Positions 21,985 to 34,183 of a DNA stretch of 64,000 bases are shown in pieces. Both the position numbers and the translations under genes were made by a program. The notes under the pieces were generated by a model, which had not been told where the DNA came from, searched no databases, and was given only the letters and a program-made list of their open reading frames with translations. The first letter of the stretch is position 1, and the number at the start of each line of letters is the position of its first letter. The stretch spans positions 21,940,676-22,004,675 of the forward strand of contig CM049311.1 in assembly GCA_026874595.1 (NCBI GenBank), in the 5' to 3' direction. This DNA comes from Sipunculus nudus (Eukaryota > Annelida > Sipuncula > Golfingiida > Sipunculidae).

Positions 21985-23170
21985 CAGTGTGCGATGGGTG
22001 TGGTTTGGCTATAGGACAATATTACGGTTACGTGCTTGAAGCTAACTTGTGTTCTGTACTCACCTGCTGGCAAAAGGAATGTAAGCGCCTGCAGTGAGGA
22101 ATTCATCCAGCAGTTCTGTTCATTGTTGAAAATTCCTGGGCCACATGGTTGTATACTCATTCTGGGTGGGAAGGTGTCGTGTATGAACTTTGTTCTTCGG
22201 GTTGCGTGCGTCGCCTGTCCGTCGTCTGATGTGTCTGGTTTACGTTTAGCGGTGCGAGATGTTTGTGTTGTGTGTGTATGTTTGTCCTCGCTCTCTTCCG
22301 TTGATGAAAGTGTGGTCTTACCTGTTTGCATTGTTTTGCCTGTTGGCAATGTCTTACCTGTTACACTTGTACGTGTTGTGTCTGTTTTTTGTTTGCCACC
22401 TGGGGCCTGTTGCAATAACATTTTACTGGACTTAAGCCCAGTTGGGGGCCTAAATACCATGATTACAATTGTGACGTCATAATGGTGACCATGGTGACAC
22501 ACAGATGCCCCTGGGCTTAAGTCACCTACATGACTTAAGTCACCTTATTGCAACACACCCCTGATCCCTTTTCTTGTTGTTCCGGTTTCTTTTTTGGTTT
22601 CTTTAGAGGTATCTTTGGGTGGTACGGAATGATATTTTCCGGCTCTTTTCTCACTCTTTCCTCTTTTTGGAGTCCAGCCCTCAACGGGGTGTACTGAATC
22701 TTCATCAATGCCCTCCTCTCTCGACTTTTTCTGTTTTCTTTTTGGTGTTTTCTTTTCTGTCTCCTCTTCATAGCGTATCAACCTACCTGGTAAATTTGAG
22801 TAAAGCAACTGGATGAATGTCCCTACAGGTATTTTTAATTTACTTTGTAGGGTGTCAGTCTTTACTGCACGTAACCAGTTTTCTACCTCAGCGTTTGACA
22901 GGAGTGGTGCAGGTTGGGATTCTTCTGTTCTTCTAATCAGTAGGGCCGTGAAAAATGGCACCAGATGCATGTAACCATGATGGGACGTACATATGAAATC
23001 CGTGTGGAATTCGTTATCGTCCAGTGACTCATCCGTGCTACTTAGGCTGGCGGTGTCCATTACATCGTCAAAAATTGCAGTGAACGGGCTCTGATCTCTA
23101 AAAGTCTGCCCAGTTTCTTCACAGTGATGCAAGTGTGATTCTTCACTCGACTCTTCTTCCTCCGACACTT
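21985..23170 (-). repeat. tandem duplication, copy 2 (with MITE)
   Basis: The copy joined to the rest of the long exon. It holds the same acidic segment, basic stretch, Cys box (Cys codon 22112-22110) and donor (22063-22058) as copy 1, plus the MITE at 22403-22559. An extra C near 22617 and a two-base loss around 22080 alter frames relative to copy 1. Confidence 0.92.
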
Positions 23171-26106
23171 CGTCGTCCACACCTCTCTGTATTACTTCGT
23201 CCATGTATTCAATGGCTTCTTCTACTTGGATGTTTTTCTTTGTGCTATTGAATATGGTGCACATTTTACCATATAAGACTTTAATCTGGTTCAAAGTTGA
23301 ACAAGACAGTAGTCTGGCAAAACAGGTGAGAAAATATTTCCTCAAATCAGCATCTTCAATAACGCGCGCAGCTCGATTTTGAATCAGTTTTGTCATATGG
23401 TTCACGCACACGTGGACTGTGGAGAGGTCTGGGTCGGTTGATGATCCCTGGTCTGTCAGGTGCTTGAACACTGCTTTTAGGTTTTCGCCTACACTCATGC
23501 CATTGAATATTCGCAAAATAGACATCATAAGCGCCCATGAAAAGTCTGTCACGAAAGTGTAGTTTCTGGTTTGTCCTCTGGTTCCGAGTATTTAAAGACC
23601 AAAATACAAATTGTCTAACCATTTGGTGATTGCAGGTACGTCCTGCTGCTTGCTTATCATCTCCAGTAATGGAATGCAGGGCTCTCCTTTTATATCATGC
23701 TTGACAACTGCAGCACAATATAAGAAGCGGTTGTTACAAACCACTCCTGGCAGATTTTGTACTTTCTGTAGAACATATCCTGTGGCATCGACATGTAGAG
23801 TCACTCTTGAATGTCACGTTTTCTTAAGGAGTATGCGTAGTTGTTTCTCCATGAAAAGATGTATCGCGAATGGCAATATTGAAATGAACTGTACGTATCC
23901 AGGGTATTGAGTAGACGTTTTGTCCATGCGTCTCATGAAACTTTCCAAAATCTGCAGTTCTACTAAAGGATTTTGGTGTAATGCCTCAGCCTTCTTCACA
24001 TCTGAGGCCACTTTTCACAATACCTGGGGGGTCTGACAGCTTGTGATGTTGCCAGCAGTGCACACATCATCAGGGAATTTCCCTAGTTCGGAATAATATA
24101 CATTTGAAATTCCTTCTGCTTGTAGTCGTTTACCTAACTGCATCCTTTTTTCCCCTTTGACTTGTGCCTTTATCCGGGTTCCTTTGGGATGTTTTATTTC
24201 GCCACGTCGGGTAACATTCACTACTGCTTGCGCTGTGGGTTGTTCCGGCTTTTCGTTTACCCTAAAAACATACTTCGCTCAACCGTCTGCTTTGCATCGC
24301 GCGGTGCCGTACCAGGAAGGGGCATTTCTTTTCCTCGGGTCTGATTTCTTTAATCTGTTTCCTGTAATAATCAAAACACAGTATCCATTTGTTTTTGCAA
24401 ACTGATCCCTCATTACGTCATCCAACTGTCCGACAAGTTACCCTTTGTCGGTATCTTCTGGGCAAATTTCAAGCCAATCCTCAGCCGGTATTGTGAAATT
24501 CCACTCTGATGGGACTTCAAAAGACGTTACATCGCCTTCTTCATTATCACTTGAACTGGTATTGTTCTTTTCAGTTTGTTGTTCCGATTTTTGTGCATGT
24601 TCGTGTTCAAGTGCATGTGTTTTTCCTGATTTGGAGTATTATTTCCAAAATTATCGTCTTGCTCAGTTTGTCCATGGAAGCTGTCGTCGCTTCAATGGGT
24701 ACTGGGCGTTTCTGACGAAGCAAGTGTCACTGTAGCATGTGCTATTGGGGAAGGGATACTAGCATAACCTTCCTCTCCCACATCGAAGTCTGTCGTTTGT
24801 GGCCGTGTATCGGGCGTTGCACATGGAGATGGGTCCTCTTTACTAAATTTGTTTAACCTACGCGTATGGTCTACTCCTCCTAAGATTAAACGACCTTTTC
24901 CACTGCAGGGCTGTATCCCGCATACGAAATCAATCTCCTCTTCGTGGTACATATTTATTTGTAAATCCTCAAGGTGTAGACACTCAGGATGGTACCACTC
25001 AGCGCAATCTTGGCATTCTACCATGAACCTATCATCTTCAGTTGTTCGGCATATACAATAGCGCTTTGCTTTGATGGCTCTTCTTGGTTTGACAGTGACA
25101 TATTGGCTGTACCTTTTCCGTTTCAGTATCCGTCCTCTAGAACTGTTCTGAGGTTCTTCTGTTCTGTCATCTGAAGTGTCAGGGTGCCTACTCGTGTATG
25201 CTGTTCGAGTTTTTTTGTTTCCTTATCAACCTCTGTCTGTTTAGATTGTTGTTTCCTTTGAGCAGCAGATTGTCCTTAATTTGATAGGAGAGCCTCAGTG
25301 GGAACAGCAGATGGATGTGTTTTTTTTCGCTATCCAAACATCTGACATTTCATTACTTTTTTGTTGAATGGTGCTTTCCGTTAGTAAATCATCGTTGCCT
25401 TGCTCCTCTGTTGCTTCGTTTTGGTCATCAGTTTGAGTTTCCATGGTACCCTTTGTCTTCGAAGTAACATCTGCAGCATAACTTACCTTTTGCCTTTCAG
25501 TCGTTACCTCCTCTGTTAATTGCTGTTGGTCACTAGTTTGAGTGGCCATGGTTCGCATTGTTCTGGTGTTGTCGTCGGAACAAGCACCTACACTGTGTAT
25601 CATCAAAGACGGTTTGCTCATCAATCGGTTCATTTTGGTCGTTGGTTTGACTTGGCATGGATGGCATTGTACTCGAAGTGTCATCTGCATTCGAACTTAC
25701 CTTTGAGCTTTCCATTAGGGTATCAGCTTCTGTTCGCTCCTCAATCGGTTCATCTTGGTCCTTTGTTTGACATGTCACTGGCGTTTCCTCTATACAAGAA
25801 CCTACTGCAGCTGTGTCCTCCCTCCCTTCTCCTGTTTCCATTTCCGAAGTAACTCTCCTTTGTCCTCTCAGGTTATTTGCCTTTTTCTCGTATATTGTTT
25901 CTTTTATAACAACCAGATCATTGCCATATGCTTTCTGTTTTTTTAGATTGTTTGTCCATCCCATACTCAAGCACATTTGGCCCCACACTCCATTTGCCGG
26001 GCAAAATTGATTGGAAATCCCAGACAATCGTTCAGGATAATTAACCTATTCACGTGCGGTCTTCTCATAGTCAATGGTCTTGTCTTCTTTCTTCTTTGGC
26101 CCCATC
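22064..26106 (-). pseudogene. long exon 1: acidic repeats, PHD finger, transposase-like region, USP Cys box
   Basis: Starts one base inside acceptor TTTTTATTGCAG with ATG at 26105-26103 (MGPKKKEDK). From 25.85 to 25.34 kb come about four acidic repeats built on QTxDQNEPxEE. A PHD finger follows at 25062-24900 with CIC, CxxC, WYHPEC and CxxxxC all present. Next is a transposase-like RNase-H-fold region: LHVDATG (Asp codon 23789-23787) and TDFSWA (Asp codon 23550-23548), resembling MULE/KDZ-type transposases. It ends with an acidic SEEEES segment, a basic linker and the Cys box. In-frame stops lie at 26048-26046, 24440-24438, 24281-24279, 24017-24015, 23816-23814 and 23594-23592, and there are several single-base frame changes. 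So the 5' half cannot be translated as it stands. Confidence 0.75.
22403..22559. mobile_element. 157-bp palindromic MITE
   Basis: Present only in duplication copy 2. The ends GGGCCTGTTGCAATAA and TTATTGCAACACACC are inverted repeats, and inner stems carry GACTTAAG and CTTAAGTC. It is flanked by CCTG on both sides (22399-22402 and 22560-22563), and the empty site in copy 1 shows a single CCTG. It inserted after the tandem duplication and interrupts the coding frame. Confidence 0.9.
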
Positions 26107-29100
26107 CTGCAATAAAAAGTCGCGTTTTATACACTGTAAGAAATAAATACGTGAAATAAATGTGTGAACGTTTGATTCGACACCAGCCTTATCATCCCTA
26201 TGACAACAAAAATTAATACAGATTTCTACACGTACTAACATATAGTAGAAAGTGTTATTGAACACATACATTTATAATCATGGTTATGTGTCAGCACGTA
26301 ATTCAGTGGATGGCAATATAAGCAATATGCCATTTAGAGTCCGAAAATAAAAATGAAAATGTGCCTGTGCTGGTAGTGACAAGCAAAACAGTCCTCAGTC
26401 TATTTTATATGCAAATTGAGCATTACACCTTCACCCGATTAAGAATTTAACACCTCTTCTTTGAACACTTGAAAAAAAAATAATTTGATACAGTAATGTC
26501 AAGTGCTACAGATTTCCGCGATTGGTATGTAAGTGTGTCCATTTATAATACCGAGCTACATTTTCACAACCATTTCAAACCATGAAACTATCCACTTCAG
26601 CGACCTGACTTCACAAACATGGTTTGTCAAGGTATCATTACATAAATGTAAAAATTATGTAATCAATATTATTTTTATTTGTAACATGGTAATATCGTAA
26701 AATTTCTTATGGTTTAGTCATGTATTAACAATAAAAGGTGAGTCGAAAAACTGCAAATTTTAATACCTAAGTAGAAATTTTTCTAATATGCCCATGTGGT
26801 GTATTGATTTTTATTTACATTTCATTTGTTAAATGGACGCAATATATCAAGTAATACACGTAATAATATATATAGTAATATTATACATAATATATCAAGT
26901 AATTACCTTTCTATATAAAGAGACCTTATTTTTTCTATAAATCAGCATAAAAAAGTATTTGGAAATGACCGCTTTTTATATATATATGCAAGCCAGCCTG
27001 GCGATATAATAACATATATTATTAGTAATCATTTAGTTAAATTTTTATGTAGATAGAACTAGCGTAATAATAATACACATGTTAAATTTCAAACTGCTTT
27101 TATGTATATACAGCAATACGTTTAAGGTCGCATGAGGCCTGGTATTGTGAAGTATCAATTAATAGATATTATAAATATTAAGACTGAGAACATAAAGCGT
27201 TATAAAAATTAAAATTTTTCAAAAGAAATAAACGAATAAAACCAAATAATTTGTTATCGGCTTCTTAAATACTGATTCGGTATATACCGGTTATTGTTAC
27301 TTCAGGTGAACAGTTGGCGGTTTGAATTCAACAAGAAGCCCGTGCGACTCTTAAAAAATGTACACTAAATATCTAAATATTATTCAAACTGTTTCACCTA
27401 TTGTTTCACACCTCGGACAGAAATAAGTAATTTTAAATAATGATTTCCAAAGAAAAATTATACAAAATATTGAGTGATGTTATTTGGAATGTATGTAGGT
27501 CCACGATGATTGTTCAGCGTGAATATAGGCCTCTTATGCATACTATTAAAAATGCATATACTTTCAGATTAGCAATATTTATTTTTTTCAGTATCTGCAT
27601 CCATAAAATTGCATCCAGTTTGTTCATAACAACTACAAATAAGTGCTCCATTAATTCCATAAACATTCAATTACAATCATGCATGGAATAATGAGATCTT
27701 TTATAAAATAGTAAGTCCAATCAGAGCGAGCTATCTTTGTCGCGGTCACTGAAATAAAAATCCGAGATCATTATACATTTGTTTATATATTAAACCTTTT
27801 GACAGATGTGGTATCTTAAATTCGCTACTATGAACAAATATAAATTAAAGTCTGCATAACTTGTTTAATTTGATTTATATTTGATTTTCAAACCTGCCAG
27901 TATGATGTATAAGAGTCTGCCCAAAGCTTTGAAACTTCTGTTTATATGCAAATGTTTAACTAAAAATAATACTTTTGTAATAATAAAAATTACACGTGAG
28001 AAAAGTTATTGTTTCATGATTATTTTCCTAAATTTAACGCGGGACATTTTATTTTCGGTGGAATGAACACAAAGTCCTGGATAATGTAGCTTATTTGTTG
28101 ACATATCGCTGATATACAGCAGACTTATATTCAGGGGCGTCAATATAGAGGGGGTGGGGCTGGGGGGGGGGGGGGTGATCTATGTGATATATTGCACATA
28201 GCGTGACCAAGCGGCTATTGAAATCCCCTTTTATTAAAATATGATTTTCCCCCGAGTAAATATACAGTTTATAAATAGAAGTCTGATTTTAATGGAAAAA
28301 TCATTGGAGCTAAAAAAGGTTATTATAGTATCTGTTTAAATCAAATAAATTTGATTGAAATAAAAATATTTTTATATTTTTCTTTTATGACGTGACTTTG
28401 GAACAGTGGACAGGTAAACAACATTTCTTTTTTGTCGATATTATATATCAAATAGGTAACGTACTAATGAACCAGTCTGGTTATAAATTTTCAAGCTCTT
28501 TTGTGTTGTAGGTGAAAAGAAGCCATTCTTGTCCGATGCGAACGTTGCATCGTTCGGAATAGGTGTGTATGCAACAACATAAAATAAAGGATTTTTTTAT
28601 TCGTTCGTTCAGCAAACGTTTGTTTAGACGTACAATTCTTTCGGATGCATCCGGTGTGACACCGCCTTAATGCATTTATATACCACCACTAATAAATATA
28701 TATGGCCGTCTCGCCTAAAAATTTCGTAGCGCAAGATTTTCCGATATATGGTAGCGTTATTTACAATGTATTATATTTAAGGCAAATAAGTGTGCTTTCT
28801 GTATAAATATATTTAGTTTAATTATTTAAAATTCTTTATTATTATTAATAATATTATAATATTATTATTTTCATCATCGTCTGTAGTACTTATATAGCGC
28901 GAGAAGAAAACGTGCGCTATATAGGGCTTGATAGTTAAACGCGTAAAAGCTACAGTAAAACTTAAAATAATACGACATGTAATACTGGTAAAAAAATTGT
29001 ACATGTATAAGAGTTTCTATAGAGTTTTTTTATTTAAATTAATGCGTTTTGAACGCTATTTAGAAGCAACTAGAGAATCAGCATTTTTTACAATGTCAGG

Positions 29101-31490
29101 TAAAATTTTAACAGAGACGGGACAATGATCATATAAAATATTCACACAATTGTAGCAGTCTTTGCCGTCTGTGTTGCCACCAACTGCTTTTTCTCAAAAC
29201 GCGGGGACCTTGATGCACGGAACATATTTAACATATTTATGTTTACCGTGGCAAGAGAAATATTTAAAATCAAAGTTCTTTGGTCCTATATGTATACCAA
29301 TAACTTGGCATTTTTGAGAATTCCGGAATGTGGTTTAACAAAGAGAAGTAAAAATGGTGCGCCACATTGCAATTACAGCTCGCGATACCACATCGCACAA
29401 AGCTGTTTTCAATGAGAATTGGATGCCTCATCAAGTAAAACCTCTGAAAACAACCTTATCAGGAACCTTATGTGTGGCGGATTTTGAAACTGGCCCATCC
29501 CTGAGCCGTACTCACATGCAGGCTATGATACATATTGACTGTGATACAAGTCAAAATTTAATGACTGAACCAGCCATTAATAAGATGTTGTAGGATTGTT
29601 TAAAAATGACCTTTTTAAACCGTCTTTAAGTGTACATTTTTAGAACTGCATATAACTTGCACATCACATTATAAAAATTTTATGTAATTAATATATGAAG
29701 GTAATTGTGCTGTTTTCAACAAATAAACATTATATTTCAGGGTTTTGTTCTTTGTCACTCACAAATCCTATAACGTGAAATACATCCAATTATTTTAAAA
29801 TTGATATGTCTAAATATTAACAGATCTTTGTTTTTGATTAAATGCACTCAGGTTACCTCATTGTATGACTGATTATTTAAAATACAATATCGAGAAGAGC
29901 ATAAAAGAAAGGATTTAATGATGGCGTTATTAATAAATGCACGTCTTACCTTGCTATTCAAAGTTCCTGAAATAATTCATTCACTTGAGTCTAAAACTTC
30001 CATGTATATATAGGTGCCTCATCATTTACATTTTCAAGAAATGTCCTCTTTTCTGACGCTGTTTGAACATCCTGTTGCACCCAGTGTAATGTCTTCTCCA
30101 CTTAGTTTAAATCAGCAAACCTGATTTGGTTTAAATGAAATTGGTTCTAAAAAGAACCTTTTTGGATTTCTATCTGGATAGAAACGACAACGAACATTGT
30201 CAAGAGGAAATTATTAATATCAATTTGTAGTTTTGAAAATAATAGCAGACCTTAGCATGTGATGTAATGACAAAGCATGCATGGGCTACGATGAACGGTA
30301 AGTGCGGACGTGGAAATATATATACACACGCCGAAGAACTTGCATTCCACCTATTTAAAGTATGACAAATCTGATTGGCTAATCTCATTATTTTATTATG
30401 ACCGATCTAAATACGTTATCAGTATGATAATGTGGAAGTCACAACAGCCTATACTTCGTCGCACCAGAGTCAATCTGTGCCATCTGTTGCATCCTTGAGC
30501 CGAAACTCAGTCGTAAAGGGGTGCAACATGTGGAGAATCGTTTCCCTGTTGTGGCACATTGTTGATTCGTAAACTAAGAATTTACACTTAAAGTACCTAA
30601 AGATAATACGGTCTTCTCATCTTTATACATAATTGACCCGATATATATTCCCCAGATCCCCAGATGGTAATGCTAATAATAAAGGTTAAAATGCAAGACA
30701 CGTTCAGAAAGTGTTACATAACGCAGTCTTTTTGGGTGTTCAGTGTTGTTGCCGATCAACAAAATAAAGATAACAAATTATTATAACATAGTTCATAATG
30801 ATTATCGTTCCTAAATATTTATGACAAATCTAATATTTAAATCATTACTTGCTAGTAAACTGAACAACTTAATTATTATTTTTTATATTTAGAATGCTGA
30901 AATGAATATTAGATATAGTTGATATTGGCATAGTGAAAGTTATTTTTTTTTATTATCATGTGACTCTAAATAAGTCCATTGGGGTATATTTATGCAGACT
31001 AGTCAATTTTCCTTTGTGATTCTTTGGTAATGTTTTATACACGGCTGCCTGAGAAAGTGAATTTGAATTAGAAGAGTCATAAAAAGCGACCGATCACTTG
31101 TAAATGCCAGTCAGGTATTTTCCAAATGTTTAAATGTTAAATAGCGATATGTTTTGTGATAAAATATTTTTATATATTTTGTTAGCGTAACTTTAAAATT
31201 GTGGAAATACAATGTTTTTCTCTGGTGAATATTATAAATTTGGAAAACCGAGTTGATACGTTAAAGTAAATCGGTGCTATGACATTAGCCATTACGTAAC
31301 AATAAAAATCTTAAGAATATAATTGTCACAACAGCTTTTATTTTAACAGAATACTACAAGTAATTCCAAAATTTGCACCTGTCTCATTTTGAATCGTCAC
31401 GAAGCTATTATATAATAAGTTTATGACAATTGTACATTATGATGTTTTTATAAAAACAGGCTCGTGATCATATGAAACAATGTGACTATA
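26107..31490. other. AT-rich region, no gene recognised
   Basis: Presumed upstream side of the fusion gene. I see no supported exon. 28162-28175 is a poly-G run. 30143-30184 holds two adjacent small hairpins (GGTTCT/AGAACC and TTTCTATC/GATAGAAA). A 79-codon plus-strand frame at 29354-29593 matches nothing I know. Confidence 0.4.
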
Positions 31491-31491
31491 C

Positions 31492-31872
31492 GTAAACCAA
31501 GCCCTCCCCCCCCCCCCCCCTACCCAAAAAAAAAAAATTATGAACACTGCTTTAACAGAAAAAGTTCACTTAGATAATCCGAGAAAAAAAACAAAGTATT
31601 ACACATGCAGAAATACTTTACAATCGTTAACACCGCAAATACACCACGACTGTTAATATTTAAAAACTTATTCAAGATTAAAATTTATATAAACAGATAT
31701 AAAATGTTTAGCAATTTTATTGCTCAAACCCTAAAACTGCAGACCGGGAGATCCCCCCCCCCCCCCACCCGGCATGTAAAATATTAAAATAAGATATTAT
31801 AATTGTGTTCCCCAAGTTCTTATAAATATCACTCTTTCCATTTTCAAAATTATTTGACATTCCTTTATATAC

Positions 31873-31919
<47 letters not shown>

Positions 31920-32112
31920 TTATGTTATAATTATAATTTTATAGACCACTCTTTGAAAGTGTGATAATATATAAATATCATATACATATAATATATACTA
32001 ATTAATTCCGAATAATTAATATTTCATGTACAATTTTGTCATTAGACTATGAAAAACAAAAAATTGATGCTAATCATCAAAATGATATAATTGTTATGTT
32101 ATGGCTGAGGTT

Positions 32113-32154
<42 letters not shown>

Positions 32155-32294
32155 AACTATTGATGGAGACATCAAAATATATTCAGCTGGTATTGATAAA
32201 ATATCACGTCGTCATTTAGTGAGTTTTTTTGGTGTTGTTAAGTATTACAGTCACTTTAAGCTGCATATAAAAATTATTAATTATATATATATAT
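31492..32294 (+). repeat. 803-bp tandem duplication, copy 1
   Basis: Begins GTAAACCAAGCCCTCCC and repeats almost identically from 32295. Inside are a poly-C run, a poly-A run, the phrase TTATGAACACTGCTTTAACA, a second C run, two (TA)n tracts and TGATGGAGACATCAAAATA. Copies differ mainly in the lengths of the simple tracts. No coding frame is convincing. Confidence 0.92.
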
Positions 32295-32663
32295 GTAAAC
32301 CAAGCCCTCCCCCCCCCCCCCAAAAAAAAAAAATTATGAACACTGCTTTAACAGAAAAAGTTCACTTAGATAATCCGAGAAAAAAAAAACAAAGTATTAC
32401 ACATGTAGAAATGTTTTACAATCGTTAACACCGCAAATACACCACGACTGTTAATATTTAAAAACTTATTCAAGAACAATATATAAACAGATATAAAATG
32501 TTTAGCAATTTTATTGCTCAAACCCTAAAACTGCAGACCGGGAGATCCCCCCCCCCACCCGGCATGTAAAATATTAAAATATGATATTATTATTGTGTTC
32601 CCCAAGTTCTTATAAATATCACTCTTTCCATTTTCAAAATTATTTTGACATTCCTTTATATAC

Positions 32664-32714
<51 letters not shown>

Positions 32715-32911
32715 TATTTTATGTTATAATTATAATTTTATAGACCACTCTTTGAAAGTGTGATAATATATAAATATCATAAACATATAATATATACTAA
32801 TTAATTCCGAATAATAAATATTTCGTGTACAATTTTGTCATTAGACTATGCAAAACAAAAAATTGATGCTAATCATCAAAATGATATAATTGTAATGTTA
32901 TGGCTGAGGTT

Positions 32912-32963
<52 letters not shown>

Positions 32964-33085
32964 AACTATTGATGGAGACATCAAAATATATTCAGCTGGT
33001 ATTGATAAAATATCACGTCGTCATTTAGTGAGTTTTTTTGGTGTTGTTAAGTATTACAGTCACTTTAAGCTGCATATAAAAATTA

Positions 33086-33090
<5 letters not shown>
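32295..33090 (+). repeat. 803-bp tandem duplication, copy 2
   Basis: Second copy of the 31492 unit. It ends in a (TA)n tract at 33091-33130, after which unique sequence resumes. The (TA)n tracts at 32666-32712 and 32916-32960 are longer than in copy 1. Confidence 0.92.

Positions 33091-33130
<40 letters not shown>
33091..33130. repeat. (TA)n microsatellite
   Basis: TA tract closing the tandem duplication. Confidence 0.95.
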
Positions 33131-33131
<1 letters not shown>

Positions 33132-33826
33132 TTTAATACACATATATCCAAGCTTATATATACAACAAATGTTCGCATGTATATGCTTAGATCTTAGGAT
33201 AGGGGAATGTTATATACATTTTAAAGTGGGAATAGTAGTATTAAAAAAAAATAAGAACAACATTATAAAAGTAATTTAATTTATAATCTAGTCAAGGTTT
33301 GGCATTTGTCGAACTCTGCGCTTTTATGGATGGGGTATTGTCCGGTGGTATTTTGTTTGGTGCATGGGCTCTTGTGTGGATGCGCTATGCAGTGTGAGTG
33401 CTGTTCACTTTAATATTGAATGTTTTCTCAAGAATGCGCTTGTCTAAGTCATCTGACTGGTCTGTCATTGTAATTTAGACAGAAAATATGTAGATAAAGG
33501 TACAGTATCACGCATACAGAGGTATATGTTTATAACAGTCATTGCGAGTCCTTCCAGCTTACCGTCTATGTCATGCCGATGGAAAGCTTTATATTTTACC
33601 CACCATAAATATATGGGTAATATGATAGGGGTACGGACAAAAGCAACGACGGAGAACGTTGTGTATGGCAATGTGTTATACTTCAGTCTAAAGCCTTTTG
33701 TTACATTGAATTACATGTACTCTCAAGTTATACTCGCTGTTAATAATATTATTAATAGAATATAACACTGTGCTCCATTAACTTGCATAATTAATTGATG
33801 GTTGACTTGAATTTGACTTTGTTTTG

Positions 33827-34183
33827 TTAAATTTCCCCGGAAAACAGTTTTTTTTCGTTTATGGAATTAGATAGACCAAAGGCGAAAATCATATATAATT
33901 GTTCCAGATTCTCCATGCAAGGAATATAAAATAGGTTGTTTCTAGATAAGTCACATGGACAACTAATTTCAGATAGAATTAAAATTGATGCAAAACGTGT
34001 TGAAACATGTGGGCAAGAATCTGAAAATACAGAGACAGTTACGAGTGAGATGCAATCGAACTGGACGACTTCTGTATGGATGACTTCCGCCGGGACGACA
34101 TTCCGAATAGAAGACATTTTGAATGGACGACAAATTACCCGAATTCTTAATAAGGAGTTACAGTGTAGGTGATTGTGGGCCAA
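33827..34183 (-). pseudogene. possible leucine-rich-repeat fragment
   Basis: A 118-codon frame. The segment DLSRNNLFYIPCMENLEQLY has the LxLSxNxLxxIPxLxxLxxL shape of a leucine-rich repeat. A good acceptor (TCTGTATTTTCAG, about 34030) precedes it. Only one clear repeat is visible and no neighbouring exons were found, so this may be an isolated exon, a decayed copy or chance. Confidence 0.3.

Larger units (their letters stand above)
4478..26106 (-). other. Span of transposase-like / USP (C19) / Ulp1 (C48) fusion gene
   Basis: This entry gives the whole extent of the minus-strand gene whose exons are listed separately. The reading path is one long exon (22064-26106, partly duplicated at 21037-21984) followed by 19 short exons from 20730 to 4478. 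Exon phases agree at every junction I checked except the one into 20730. The predicted order is acidic repeats, PHD finger, RNase-H-like transposase region, C19 peptidase, 20-residue repeat exons, C48 peptidase. Such a protein would act on ubiquitin and ubiquitin-like conjugates, probably in the nucleus, given the PHD finger and basic stretches. That role is inferred. The introns carry TIR, (TA)n and poly-G insertions. The 5' start is an ATG just inside an acceptor site, so an upstream non-coding exon is likely but not identified. Confidence 0.75.

Noticed and set aside
23814-24281. TGA codons in the long exon as selenocysteine or stop-codon reassignment
   Set aside because: TAA and TAG also interrupt the frame, frameshifts are present, and no SECIS-like context was seen. 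Decay is simpler.
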